The translations under genes were made by a program, and so were the position numbers. Shown piece by piece: positions 11,384-21,819 of a stretch of 64,000 nt of DNA (its first letter is position 1; each line of letters begins with the position of its first letter). The notes beneath the pieces were generated by a model. That model was not told the DNA's origin, did not search any database, and saw only the letters and a list, made by a program, of their open reading frames with translations. Source of the stretch: Ditylenchus dipsaci (lineage: Eukaryota > Nematoda > Chromadorea > Rhabditida > Anguinidae); the NCBI GenBank assembly GCA_004194705.1, contig SADC01000841.1, positions 1-64,000 of the forward strand, in the 5' to 3' direction.

Positions 11384-11731
11384 CGGTACTTCTACGGTTG
11401 GTACCCCCCCCCCATTTCGCGACTATCGCTAATTTATTACTAACATTCATCAAACAAATTCTTTATTTATTAACAAAATCTGACACATAGCTGTTGAAGA
11501 CGGAGCGATGTGTACCATATTCATGCTTGTGCCGACGCTTGAATTTCTGCCAAGTAGATTCTACAGTCTGCGTGTGAGATCCAGTGTCCGGATCTACGAA
11601 GTTGTATGAGTGATTCACTGTCAAATGCGTATATTCTTCAGGCAGTCTTTCTAACAGGCTTTCTCCATTGCGAAAAAAATAAGATTGAAAAAATGGGGGG
11701 GGGGACACAACCGTAGAAGTACCCCTCTTTC
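11384..11731 (-). mobile_element. Merlin-type (ISXO2/IS1595-like) transposon remnant
   Basis: The ends GTACTTCTACGGTTGG (11384) and CAACCGTAGAAGTAC (about 11716) are inverted and border C- and G-runs. The minus strand between 11463 and about 11690 encodes the C-terminal part of an ISXO2-like DDE transposase: VNHSYNFVDPDTGSHTQTVE followed by STWQKFKRRHKHEYGT, with the family's typical FVDP-x-TG-x-HTQ-x-(I/V)E-x-W signature. The glutamate in this motif is the last acidic catalytic residue of the family. The first two catalytic Asp regions are absent, so this is an internally deleted, inactive copy. Confidence 0.75.
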
Positions 11732-11825
11732 TATGATATATCATCTATGATATAACTTATGGAACTTTCGATTGAAAATTGACAATATTGACAGTAAAAG
11801 ATTTCAGCAAGCCACCTCTTGAATT

Positions 11826-13201
11826 CTTAAAAGGCATTTTCTCAGAGAATGATAAACCGACTTACCACGATTTTTTTTCAAAATTTTTCTGTGATGTCCA
11901 TTTTGTTCTGCTACTCTTCCTGAACAACTTTCAAAAAGACAGTCCATGTGAAATATGCATATTGACCGAAATATGTACATTTTAAAAGGGCACTCAAATT
12001 TTGTTCTCAATTTTTACTATTCTGCTATAAATGTTGATTTTCACAGAACCTTCTGTAAACGTTTGGTGTCATTAGAACCGGCTTGATCTGCGCTTTCTTT
12101 CGAGGTATTAAACTGCTAATAATTCTTATAAAGAAAATTGGAACCACTCCCTTTTTTTTTTAAAAAAGTGTGTTTTCCAAAATGCGAATTTTCGTGAAAA
12201 AAAACCATTTCTCCATTTTTCCATACATTCCGACCTGATTTTTATTGTAGATTCTGATTCAGCATTTCAAACTGAACAATTTGGCTGTAAAAAATTTCGG
12301 ATCGAGGGTGGGGGGGGGGAAGTAATAGGCATTTGAAATCACTATCTCACACGAAGTTTCACACGTAAATTCCCTATAACTTTTTTTCTGATAAGAAAAC
12401 CTTGAATTTTAACACCGGATTCGTGTCAGCGTGGTCGATTTGCATGTGAAACTACTTTAACATCAAGAAATTGCATTCGAATTTCAAAATCCGCTCGGGA
12501 TTTTTGTCTCGATCGGATTTTGAAATTTGAAGGCAATTTTTTGATGTTAAAGTAGTTTCACATGCAAATCGACCACGTTGAGCACGAATCTGGTGTTAAA
12601 TCGGAAGATTTTTCCAGCAGAACAAAAGTTATAGGGAATTTACGTGTGAAATTTCGTGTGAGATAGTGATTTTAAACGCCTATAACTTCCCCCCCCCCAC
12701 CCTCGATCCGAAATTTTTTACAGCCAAATTGTTCAGTTTGAAATGCTGAATCAGAATCTACAATAAAATCAGGTCGGAATGTATGGAAAAATGGAGAAAT
12801 GGTTTTTTTTCACGAAAATTTGCATTTTGGAAAACACACTTTTTTTTAAAAAAAAAGGGAGTGGTTCCAATTTTCTTTATAAGATTATTAGCAGTTTAAT
12901 ACCTCAAAAGAAAGTGCAGTTCAAGCCAGTTTTAATGACACCAAATTTTTCAGAAAACTGCGTTAGAATGAGTAAAAATCAACATTTATAGCAGAATGGT
13001 GAAAATTAAGAACAAAATTTGAGTGCCCTTTTTAAAATGTACATATTTCGGTCAATATGCATATTTCACATGGACTGTCTCTTTTAAAGCTGTTCAGGAA
13101 GAGTAGCAGAACATGATGGACATCACAGAAAAATTTTGAAAAAAATCGTGGTAAATATTCCTTTGTGACTTTATCATTTTCTCAGAAAGTCTCTTTTAAA
13201 T
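11826..13201. mobile_element. Giant palindrome, arms about 650 bp
   Basis: The arms run from about 11826 inward and from 13201 inward, with matched landmarks: ACCACGATTTTTTTTC and its inverse, GACAGTCCATGTGAAATATG, GTTCAGTTTGAAATGCTGAA, and GGTGGGGGGGGG against CCCCCCCCCACC. The centre is near 12505. Differences are mostly single-base changes and 1-nt indels. Open frames on both strands are mirror images. No transposase motif is seen. It lies in a non-coding space between exons 10662-10855 and 13800-14073. Confidence 0.8.
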
Positions 13202-13424
13202 CCTAATCCGTTGAGGTCAGATCCAAAAATATTAAGCAGCTGATATAGCTATTTTGAGCACACCACCTAGAAAATTCGTACAGTCTACTTTAAAAATACC
13301 TTGGTCATTTTTATTATGTTGACCGAGTCTCAACGGATTCGGATTTCGGTGATTTTTAGCGTCAAAATTGTTGATCTTCAATTAAAAGTTTGAAGAAGTG
13401 TGAAAAGCTATTTAGTTTGAAAAA

Positions 13425-13470
13425 GTGGCCTCGGTGGCGCAGTGGATAAGCGTTTCTGTTTTTGGCTTGA
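13425..13470 (+). other. tRNA-like 5' half (A-box region)
   Basis: GCCTCGGTGGCGCAGTGGAT followed by AAGCG looks like the acceptor/D-arm half of a tRNA, with a good A box (TGGCGCAGTGG). The sequence is interrupted at 13471 by a TTAA-type MITE. No matching T arm is found beyond 13689, so this is a tRNA-derived fragment rather than a gene. Confidence 0.45.
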
Positions 13471-13689
13471 AGGGCCATTGCCACCTGTTTTGAATTGTCC
13501 CCGCGAATTCAAATTTTTTGCATAATCATTCGACTTCTGTACGGATTTTTGAGCTTGGTTTTTAACAAAACAAGGCCTAGAATATAATTTTAGGGATAGT
13601 TTTGCTAGAAACCAAGTTGGAAAATTCGTACGTAAATCCAAAGATTTGAATTGGCGGGGACAACCGTTGTCGGAGATGGCAATGGCCCT
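13471..13689. mobile_element. TTAA-family MITE, copy 1
   Basis: The termini AGGGCCATTGCC and GGCAATGGCCCT are inverted, followed inward by TGTCCCCGC and its inverse GCGGGGACA. TTGA precedes and TTAA follows, so the target is TTAA with one change. A near-identical copy lies at 38001-38231. Confidence 0.8.
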
Positions 13690-13799
13690 TTAAACCTGAA
13701 TATATTTTCCCCTCCTTTAAAAGCATGGTCGAAAATGGTCAAGGATCGATATTCTACCATCTTTTTTGCTTTTCAATCAGAAAATCTGTTTTCACTCAC

Positions 13800-14073
13800 C
13801 AATTTTATCCGTTGGCCTGACAAACTGAGCATTAGGGAGCGCTAATTCATGCAAGTAAGGTACACATTTGTCCACTGACCAGTTGCCCCCACTTTTCCAT
13901 TTTTGGAACTGGCGTTTGTAAAGGGTATGACCAAGTGAGGAGTAAGTACCTTCCCCTTCACTAGTATTCTTCCATAATCCTTTGAGGATTAATGTTTCTT
14001 CAACTTCTCTCCACGTCAAATCTCCAGAATTATGGGTGTGTAGTAGAGATCGGAATATTTTTTTGGCCATGCC
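13800..14073 (-). CDS. Exon of unrecognised minus-strand gene
   Basis: The exon runs between an acceptor (CTTAAG, 14074-14079) and a strong donor GTGAGT (13794-13799). It begins GMAKKIFRSLLHTHNSGDLT and continues with EVEETLILKGLW, YKRQFQKWKSGGNWSVDK and ELALPNAQFVRPTDK. Joined to the next upstream exon across a 45-nt intron, the frame stays open, and the boundary repeats a motif (GSLTWNSFKK and GDLTWREVEE), suggesting an internal duplication. It may belong to the longer 9.8-20.7 kb chain or be a separate gene. Confidence 0.6.
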
Positions 14074-14118
14074 CTTAAGTTTCGCTCTTTTTTAAAACTT
14101 CAGGTTTTTTAAATTTAC

Positions 14119-14414
14119 TTTTTTAAAACTGTTCCAGGTCAAACTGCCTTCGGTCAGTCCCATTTGCCTGGCTACTTTTCTCATAAAATTGGAGTTCGGA
14201 TTGAACGGGGTCATTCCTACTAACCAATGCTTTTCTTCAGCAAGAAACAGTGGTTGTTGATTGTATTCGACTTTGATGCAAATTTTGTCAGTGCCCAGAT
14301 TGTCAGGGTCAAGCACTCGCCTCATTCTCAAGTACATGAGGAGCCAGTCAAATGTGCTGTATTTGCTGCGCTTCTGGGTTACTTCATAAGCGCGTCTAAA
14401 GTAAATTAGATGAC
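14119..14414 (-). CDS. Exon joined in phase to 13800-14073
   Basis: The acceptor TTTCACAG precedes 14414 and the donor GTAAAT lies at 14113-14118. The frame reads IYFRRAYEVTQKRSKYSTFD, then LLMYLRMRRVLDPDNLGTD, KICIKVEYNQQPLFLAEE and MRKVARQMGLTEGSLTWN. Composition is clearly coding, and the 45-nt intron to the next exon keeps the frame. A further open stretch upstream (14415-14553: LTLCRLSDGSHSFQVECEE) may be the preceding exon. I do not recognise the protein. Confidence 0.6.
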
Positions 14415-14553
14415 CTGTGAAATAAAAGTAAATGTTAAATGCTAACTTGGTCGAGTTTTCTTCGCATTCAACTTGAAATGAGTGAGACCCATCTGAGAGC
14501 CTACAAAGAGTCAATTGCTTAACTTTATTCGGGAGTCCTTTTTGAAAAGTCAA

Positions 14554-16972
14554 TTTTTTTTTGCTTAAATAATCTTTTGTGGGTTGATTGGCTTAAATAA
14601 AAGTGTGCATAACAGAACTCCTTAAAAAGTTCCAATCGCTAATCATTTTCTGAAACTACAGTGTAAGTCACCAAAAATTGATTGACATGCTCAAAATTTT
14701 GGTCCAGGATTTTTTATTTTCAACTGGTGCAATTTTAAAATCGCTTTTTTGCTCTATTTGTGTTTTTCGTCTATATTTTAATAACGGTGCTTAATTTTCC
14801 CATATCCTGAAATGTAACTGAGAGTCTTGGCTACATTTCGGTATAAAATGGTTATACGCCGTTCGAAATGGAAATTGAAAACACAATTGAAGCAAAAAAT
14901 AAATAAAAAAAACAGTTTGAAAATTGCAGCAGTTTTTGTGTCTCACCCTGTATAAGAAGTTAAATACGGGATTATTAATTTTGTCAGTAAAATTTCAGAC
15001 TTTCTGTAGTGGGAGGGCCCAATACATCCTGACATTTTCTGACAAGGTGAAGGGAAGATTTTAGTAAAATTCAGTTTTTAAAATAAGCTGATATTCGGAC
15101 AGAGTTTATGTATGAACCTTTGCAGTCATTTCAAAGCTAACGGGTTAACAAAAGTTCCCGACGGATTTTCAAAGCCTTATATTTCATCAATTTTAGGATC
15201 ATATCTCTTTTCTTCTAATACCATTTTGTAGCCCTGCACCTCATCTTTGAAATGGCATATTAAACTTAGCTTGACTATTTTAGATAAGTGACCATTTGCC
15301 ACCAAGTACTTGTGAGGTCATCTTATGAAGTTGACAAGCGTATTCATCACTTTCAGTGATAAAAATTTAAATAAAATTTCAACGGTTACAATAATTTCTT
15401 AGCCCCATATTGTAGCGCAGCTCAAGCGCTACAAAAGCCAAGTTACAGATTTTTTTTTCGAAAATCTGAATGTTGAGATATGGATTTTTTAGAAAAAATC
15501 AATTTGTTGAAAAAATGACCAAAATGCAAGTTTCTCTAATTTTTCGGATTTTGGTCATTTTTTCAAGAAATTGATTTTTTCCAAAAAGCCATATCTCAAC
15601 ATTGAGATTTTCAAAAAACATTCTGTAATATGGGGTTTGTAGTGCTTGAGCTGCGCCACAGTATAGTGCTAAGAACTTTTTGTGACACTCAATATTCAAT
15701 AAAACATTTGATCACTGAAAGTGGTGAAACGCTTGTCAACTTCATAAGATGACCTCACAAGTGTTTGGTGGCGAATGGTGACTTTTCTAAAATAATCAAG
15801 CTAACTTTAATATGCCATTTTAAAGAAGAGATGCGGGGCCACAAAATGGTATTAGAAGAAAAGAGCTATGATCCGAACATTGATAAAACATAAGGCTTTG
15901 AAAATCCACTGGGAGCTTTTGTTACACCCGTTAATTCACGTTACAGTTGATCCACAGTTAATCACCATATAAACTAAAGTACTCCTATGATTCCCCCCCC
16001 CTATATTTTAAAAAAATGCCCGCAGCCATTTCTTAAACTATTTTTCCTGCTCAAAAAAATAAAAAAACACGTCCAAACACTTACTGAACTATAAATTTTG
16101 AATTTTTTATATAACAGAAAACAGAAAATAAATGGGTGGACTAAACATTTAAGCACCTAAAGCAAACCTAGTTATTTTTCATTTTCTTCTATCTAAAAAA
16201 GTTACCTGTGAAATTTAAGGTCTTCCAGTCGCAAACCGAACATAGTTTGAGGACTTACACCTAATTCTGTCCACAGCAGCATAATCACAGCTTCTGAATC
16301 AAAATATTACACTACCAACAAATAATGTATTTATAGTAAAAAGATACCCACCCTGGAACTCATTTATATTAGTAGGAGGAATTCTTCCAAATAGAAGCAT
16401 ACATCTTGCGCTTCAATTGCTAATTCTCGACTTGCGCCTGCACACTATTGACTACTGTTCTTTTCTTTTCCTTTTTGTTGCTATATTTCTCACGAATGGC
16501 AATGTTCAACAAAATAAACTGTAAATTATTGATAAAACATGAGAAAAAACATTGAATTGCCGCCCACCGTGTTATTACCTGTTTTTCGGCGATTTTCCAT
16601 AGTTTTTTTGTAAAATTTTACGAAAAAGGATATTCGAAACAAAGATGATTGAAATTGCAATGCGAGACCCCACGGGATTTTCGATATACTGTAAAAGCGC
16701 TGAAAAGCTTGAAGACGGAGTTTTGCAATGGGTGAATATATACTACCTTGATCAATACTTGATCAAGTATTGCAATCAAGGCATTGCAGCAATACTTGAT
16801 CAAGCCTTGATCAACACTCGATTAAGAAAACCATAATGACGTTAAATTAGATTAATACCGTGTTATTAATCCCTTCTTCATGTCTGCCAGGCACTTAGCA
16901 GTTTGCCCAAGGCTAAGTTGCTAAATTAATAATTTGCTTAGTATTTACACAGTCTATATATAAGAAACTTAC
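14554..16972. mobile_element. Intron-like region; large palindrome at 15135-15935
   Basis: A palindrome with arms of about 380 bp runs 15135-15935. CCGACGGATTTTCAAAGCC on the left matches GGCTTTGAAAATCCACTGGG on the right, and AGTTGACAAGCG and its inverse also pair. The centre is near 15535. Outside it, 16735-16815 holds TTGATCAA-type repeats. Blocks at 16200-16450 look partly coding on the minus strand but I cannot fix exon limits. Confidence 0.65.
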
Positions 16973-17113
16973 TTTAAGCCGCTCATCGGTCAGTCGCTGT
17001 TGGTCCTTGCTGTCCAAATGTAATGCTAAATGTAATGAGCGGGCCTGGTCTTTGACATAGTTTCGGTGCAACATTTCCTGTCCTAGCCATTGTTCAAATC
17101 GGTGGAGACTAGA
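16973..17113 (-). CDS. Exon, helical, unrecognised
   Basis: A strong donor GTAAGT lies at 16967-16972. The minus-strand frame reads LRSSLHRFEQWLGQEMLHRN, then YVKDQARSLHLALHLDSKDQ and QRLTDERLK. Composition is plainly coding and suggests long helices. The spacing of W, L and H loosely recalls spectrin-type repeats, but that is only an impression. Confidence 0.55.
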
Positions 17114-17204
17114 CCTAAGACTTAGCCATAAAAAAACCAATCTAACATTTGTTTTTAAAAAGGTTCATCAGGCCGTGGATCATATTTTAAACATGAATAA
17201 ATAC

Positions 17205-17374
17205 CTTAGCTCAGTCTCTATCCAAAATTGCTGGGTGGTAATGGTTTGGTTTAGTGGCTTGACGCACAGCAAAAAGCTGATAAACTTGGTTAGCCACTGA
17301 GTGGATTGCTCCACCTGGTCATCGTTTAGAGAATTGACAAACTGTTGGTGTCGAAAGCCTGCTTCGTTCATTAG
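17205..17374 (-). CDS. Exon of the minus-strand chain
   Basis: The acceptor TTTTTGAG precedes about 17374. The donor is GTATTT at 17199-17204. The frame reads LMNEAGFRHQQFVNSLNDDQ, then VEQSTQWLTKFISFLLCVKP and TTQQFWIETELR. It lies immediately upstream in transcription of exon 16973-17113. Product unknown. Confidence 0.55.
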
Positions 17375-17391
17375 GCCTCAAAAAAGTAATT

Positions 17392-17567
17392 TACCGTATA
17401 AGCCAGGGTTGCTTTTCTGTCGGGATAGGAAAGAATTCGGAAAGCTTCTCAGCAAAGCTTTTCAGTCAAAAGATTGTAATTACACTGGACTTTAAAATAG
17501 AGCACTTCCCGAAAGTTTTCCAAAAACTTTAATTATAATGCAACCCTGGCATAGCCTATAATCATCC
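17392..17567. mobile_element. Small inverted-repeat element within a diverged CCGTATT-family copy
   Basis: GCCAGGGTTGC (about 17403) is inverted as GCAACCCTGGC (about 17540). The flanking stretch 17568-17755 is homologous to 19590-19780 (shared ATTTTGTAGCTCATCTCAT-type strings). Open frames in these two stretches are therefore repeat-derived, not exons. Confidence 0.55.
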
Positions 17568-17769
17568 AACCGCTCCCAAAACGTCATTTGGGCATTGTGT
17601 TTTTGGCCGACTTTGTGAATATCGCTCTCAGCCAAATTACCACTCATTTTGTAGCTCATCTCATCATTGGCTGCGAAATGGATAGTGACTTGTTTAAGAG
17701 AAAAGACTTGACTAAGCCTAATAGAAGTCTCTAAAAATTGGGTCAAAAACACAATGCCAAGAATTTAAA

Positions 17770-17903
17770 TAGGGTTGGGTAATTCTCCGGAAAAAGTATT
17801 TCTCCGGTAATTACCCGGTGATTGCGGGTAATTACCCAAGTGATTACGGAGAAATAAGGCCGGAAAAGTATTTTTTCGGGTAATTACCAATCAACCAACC
17901 CTA
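17770..17903. mobile_element. Short hAT-type MITE
   Basis: TAGGGTTGGGTAATT at the left and its near inverse ending CCAACCCTA at the right. The flanks AATTTAAA and ATTTTAAA match at 7 of 8 positions, an 8-bp target duplication. The interior repeats GGTAATTACCCG strings. Confidence 0.75.
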
Positions 17904-17956
17904 ATTTTAAACAAGAACTATTAGAGGTAAATTATTTTACAAAAAGTTTAGTTTAC

Positions 17957-18126
17957 TTTTCAGGTTAGATATCAACAAGGCATATATGGCATCACAAACT
18001 TCGTCAAATTTATTCAGCACTTGTCTTTGATCACCCATCTCTTTTTGTTCGGCATCACACCATAGGTCTGCTATTTTACACAGTGTTTTGCTTTTTCTCC
18101 ACTTGACCATTGCTCTGCAGAAAGCT
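17957..18126 (-). CDS. Exon of the minus-strand chain
   Basis: The acceptor ATTTTAG lies before 18126 and the donor GTAAAC at 17951-17956. The frame reads FCRAMVKWRKSKTLCKIADL, then WCDAEQKEMGDQRQVLNKFD and VCDAIYALLISNLK. It is charged, helical and clearly coding. Function unknown. Confidence 0.55.
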
Positions 18127-18401
18127 CTAAAATAAATTATGTCAACAAACACAAGACCAATATTTTTTATTGACAATATGTCAAGACAGTGAAGAGATCA
18201 CCATAGTCCGCAAATTTAAAGTGTGGCTATTTAGTCTGAGTGAAATATGCTGAATTACCTCTAAAATATCCCCGATCTAAAATAGCAAACAAAAATACGG
18301 GTGGTTTACATTTTGAATATTGGTATGTTCCCATGTCAGTTTTAAGTTTCGACAAATTTCAAAAGTTTGATTTATCAATAATAATAAATTTGTAGCATAC
18401 C

Positions 18402-18479
18402 TAGCTATTTTAGTGGAGTGCTCAGAGAATTCATCACCATCTAGCATAGGAATTTCTGAATGTAATTTGATAAGTTCAA
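18402..18479 (-). CDS. Short exon of the minus-strand chain
   Basis: The acceptor GTCTGAAG precedes 18479 and the donor GTATGC follows 18402. The frame between reads VELIKLHSEIPMLDGDEF followed by SEHSTKIA. Plausible coding, not recognised. Confidence 0.45.
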
Positions 18480-18713
18480 CTTCAGACAAAAATAGAGATG
18501 TGTTTAATTGATCAATTCTGATTCAAACCAAAATTATAGATATCGAATTTTTCAGAATTTTTAATTTTTTAGTTTTTTTTGTCGTTTTTAGGTCTTTTAC
18601 ACAATTTTGTTTTTTTCTGTTCACTTTGTCATCTTACTGACTAAATGTTGTGTAAAATGTGTCCAAAATTATTGAAGATCTAGATCAAGTGTTGAGCATA
18701 CAGCAGTGCTGTA

Positions 18714-18958
18714 AATCTCAAAATTTCGGCACCGCACGGGGCACCAACCTAGAAAATCACTGACAACCTAAAATTTCGGCATGAGGTTAGTCTTTTAACA
18801 TTAGCACCACCCAGCACAAAATGAATTTCGACACCGGACACCACCGGACACCGCACCGGCTATTAAAATTTCGGCACCGGCCATTGCACCAGGCACTGAC
18901 TTTGAAAATCACTTCATTGGGTCCCTGCATGTGTCGCACCGGTTCCGTTACAGCACTG
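18714..18958. mobile_element. Non-autonomous hAT element
   Basis: CAGTGCTGTAA at the left and TTACAGCACTG at the right are inverted. The flanks GCATACAG and GAATATAG agree at 6 of 8 positions. Inside are repeated AAATTTCGGCACCG units, which are probably subterminal binding repeats. Confidence 0.75.
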
Positions 18959-19199
18959 GAATATAGGAAAACTTATTTTTTTGAAAAATGGCAGTTACTC
19001 ACTTCAAATGACTTGTTAGATTGATTTTTATTACGTGGTAAAATTTGTTGGTATTTCGTGTTTTACCGTGATTGACTTTTTTCTGAATGGAAGAAAATTG
19101 TTTAATTAAAGGAATTACGGTAACTATAGTTTAACTATAGCATAAGTTAACTTTGGAATAACGTTAGTCTAAGTTAACTGTGAATTATTTGAGAATTAC

Positions 19200-19380
19200 C
19201 TGCATTAACCATTTCTTCCACACTTTTTTCAGTGCCATTCAAATTATAAAAGTGGGGCAACAGGCTGTCCACCTTATTAGAATACATTAATTGATCAATA
19301 ATGTGAGATAGCAAGGGTTTGTCTGACTTGAAGTGCATATCTGTCAGATTTTTAGCTTCTAATTCATCCAATATAAGGGT
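19200..19380 (-). CDS. Exon of the minus-strand chain
   Basis: The acceptor TTTTTTAG precedes 19380 and the donor GTAATT lies at 19194-19199. The frame reads TLILDELEAKNLTDMHFKSD, then KPLLSHIIDQLMYSNKVDS and LNGTEKSVEEMVNAG. Composition is strongly coding. Not recognised. Confidence 0.6.
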
Positions 19381-19572
19381 CTAAAAAATTTCACTAATTT
19401 GTGTTTTTTGACAAAATTCAGTTGGTACATAGCCTTCTGCATCCCTCGAATAAGTATTGTCGTACTTTTTGAGATACTTTAGAAGAATTTGTGACCAGGG
19501 TGCTCCAAAAGCCCCAAGTCCAAATTAATTTTCAGACTAACGCCCACCTCAACTGGAAAGTCTTCACTTACC

Positions 19573-19790
19573 GTATTCACTCTAATAAACAGGCACCCCC
19601 TGATTCAAAAAACGTGTTTTTGGCATTACGTTTTTATGCCCTTTTTTGAGAGTTCTCTTTAGCAAGTAACCTCTTATTCTGTAGCTCATCTCACTGGCTT
19701 CAAAATAAGCGGTGATTTGGATGATGAAAATTAGAAAAAAAGGTAAAAAACTCAATGCCAAGAACACGATTTTGAACAAACGGGGTCCCG
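19573..19790. repeat. Half copy of the CCGTATT repeat family
   Basis: CCGTATTCACTCTAATAAAC marks a family terminus at 19573. The interior is homologous to 17568-17755. The open frame across it is repeat-derived. Confidence 0.5.
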
Positions 19791-19904
19791 TTTATTCTCT
19801 CTCTTATCTACTCAAAGACAAAAGAGAAGGGCGAAAATATGGACTCTATTAACTTTTGGAACCAACTGAATAAGTGCCAGAATGAAAATTGGTTGAGAAC
19901 TTAC

Positions 19905-20097
19905 TTTGGTCTCTTGCTTGCTGTATTTAGAAGCAGGAAGAGTAGCTAAGCTCAACTCAATGTCCACTAGTCGGCATATCTCAGCTGCATGGGAACTGTA
20001 GCTAATGCGTTGATGGTCACTATCCTCAGTCAGCTCTACATGCTGCTCAAACACTTGCGACAAGCTAGGCTCAGGCACATCTGCTACAAAGCTCTTG
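19905..20097 (-). CDS. Exon of the minus-strand chain
   Basis: The acceptor TTTATTAG precedes 20097 and a strong donor GTAAGT follows 19905. The frame reads KSFVADVPEPSLSQVFEQHV, then ELTEDSDHQRISYSSHAAEI and VDIELSLATLPASKYSKQET. It is acidic, Ser-rich and clearly coding. Its entry phase does not match the exit phase of 20571-20711, so either an exon between them is missed or there is a 1-nt indel. Confidence 0.6.
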
Positions 20098-20570
20098 CTA
20101 ATAAAAAGGCCATTTCTTAACAATATTTGCCAACTTTAAAAAGATATTTAATTTTTTCAAACCCTTCTGGTTTATTTTGAAAATGAAATCGCTTTTTAAT
20201 ACCGATTTTTTGACTTTCAGCTTGGTCTTACGAGTTTTACATTTTCTTGAAAAAAATTTTACGTGAAAATTTTCAAATTCAATTTTCGTAATTTGAACCG
20301 TTGTAATTTTCGCTTTCAATTGCGAGTCTCTGCGATTTTTCACGCTTGGTTTAGATAATCCTGACTTAAATTGGAGGTTTTTAAGTGATAGGGCCTGAAA
20401 ATTTAGAAAATCCTGTAGACACAAAGCAAACTCTGTTTTCATTTCAGTAAAAAACACAGATCACTAAATTTTAGGGCATGACCCGGAAAAAAATATCTAA
20501 GCAAGGTCCTTGTCAGATTTCCGCTGTGACCATTGTTTTATAATTTATGAGAGCTGTCAAGTTAACCTAC

Positions 20571-20711
20571 CAATAGACTCCAAAAAGCGTTGAGTGCCGT
20601 TGGCAGAATGGTAAATAGAAGGACAGTCTTGGCTGTCACACTGCAAACTTGTAGACTTGTCTTTGTGGAACTTGCTGGCCACTCTCTTGCGCAACTCGCC
20701 CACTTTGAATA
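20571..20711 (-). CDS. First visible exon of the chain, Cys-containing
   Basis: The acceptor CTACGCTAG precedes 20711 and the donor GTAGGT lies at 20565-20570. The frame reads FKVGELRKRVASKFHKDKST, then SLQCDSQDCPSIYHSANG and TQRFLESI. C-x4-C followed by spaced His resembles the finger in exon 9772-10019. The 5' end of the gene is not found. Known: C2H2 proteins are often transcription factors or TE-derived. Inferred: the two exons belong to one gene. Confidence 0.55.
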
Positions 20712-21819
20712 CTAGCGTAGAAATCATTTAGACAGGGAACCAATAAATCTTAAAGGCAAAATAAAAATTTTACAAAAAGAAACAAATGCTCGAGTTTTTC
20801 AATGGCTGAAAAAATTAAAAAAGAGAAAAACACAATTCATGCAATTTTAAAACAATTATAAAATTTATTCCCCGCCTATTTCCCCGATAAAAAAAATCGG
20901 GGAATTATGAACAGTGAAATTGGCAAAAAAAACTTTGTCTCGCAAAACTTTTTTCGAAGAATTTTAGAGAATTGCACTATTTACTTAAAGGGGGGGGGGT
21001 TGGAACTTTACGCATCGCCTTAGGTCACAGGTTCGACTACCACTGGCTGCATACCCTTTTTCCATCTCCTTTTATTTATAGTTTAGTGTCAAAATGTAGC
21101 CAAGGTTCCGGACTTTCATTTGAGCTATCATACAGATGAACAGTTGGCATGAAGTTGAACATTGAACCATGTCCAATTCGATGAAATCTTCAATAAGACT
21201 ATCCAGTACTTTTCTGTAGTATCCTGGAACTGACGTTTCTCCCAATTTTAATTTACATACTCATTTGCAAGCTTACACTCAAAATGCATTTTCAGCATAC
21301 GGTTGTATAAAATTATGTAAATTGAAATCGCAAAAAATGTCAGTTCCTAAATAATACCGAAATCCTGCCCCTCAACAATACTCATTTCTTCCCGCGTCAA
21401 ACCTTCCCTAGCTACCTTGCTTTTATGAAGTGATTTGGTGTGGAAAATTTTGTATCTTGTTCCCATGAAATTCGGACTCTATAATACGGCTCCCGCAATG
21501 GATGTCGGAAATCGGATGTCGAGGTCTTTGAGGTCCCGCTGCTCTGCGAGTTTTCGACATTTTTCCGTTCTGTAAAGTAATTTTATCTATTCTCGAAGGG
21601 GGGCGCTTATTTTTCGATCATAAGTTTGAAGTAATTTACCACTCCAACAATGAAAGTTTTTATCCTGTTTTCAAATTTTTTACGATTTGCGGGCAGAATT
21701 TTCAGGCCAATTTGCTACAGTTAAACCATAGTTGACTTATGCTACACTTAAACAGAGTTGACTTATGCTACAGTTTCTCAAAAATATATGCATTTATATT
21801 TTATTTATATTTAAAAATA
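20712..21819. repeat. Repeat region with tRNA-T-arm-like strings
   Basis: GGTCACAGGTTCGACTACCA at 21025 recurs in direct orientation at 22051 and inverted at about 22675. The following 130 bp (CATTGAACCATGTCCAATTC) are also shared by 21080-21200 and 22110-22265. 21600-21715 is inverted at 22753-22865. Two GTTGACTTATGCTACA motifs lie at 21730-21775. No gene is seen. Confidence 0.6.

Noticed and set aside
17492..17752. Minus-strand frame with coding-like text (KQVTIHFAANDEMSYKMSGN), tempting as an exon of the chain
   Set aside because: The underlying DNA is homologous to 19590-19780, which begins at a CCGTATT-type repeat terminus. The frame is therefore repeat-derived.
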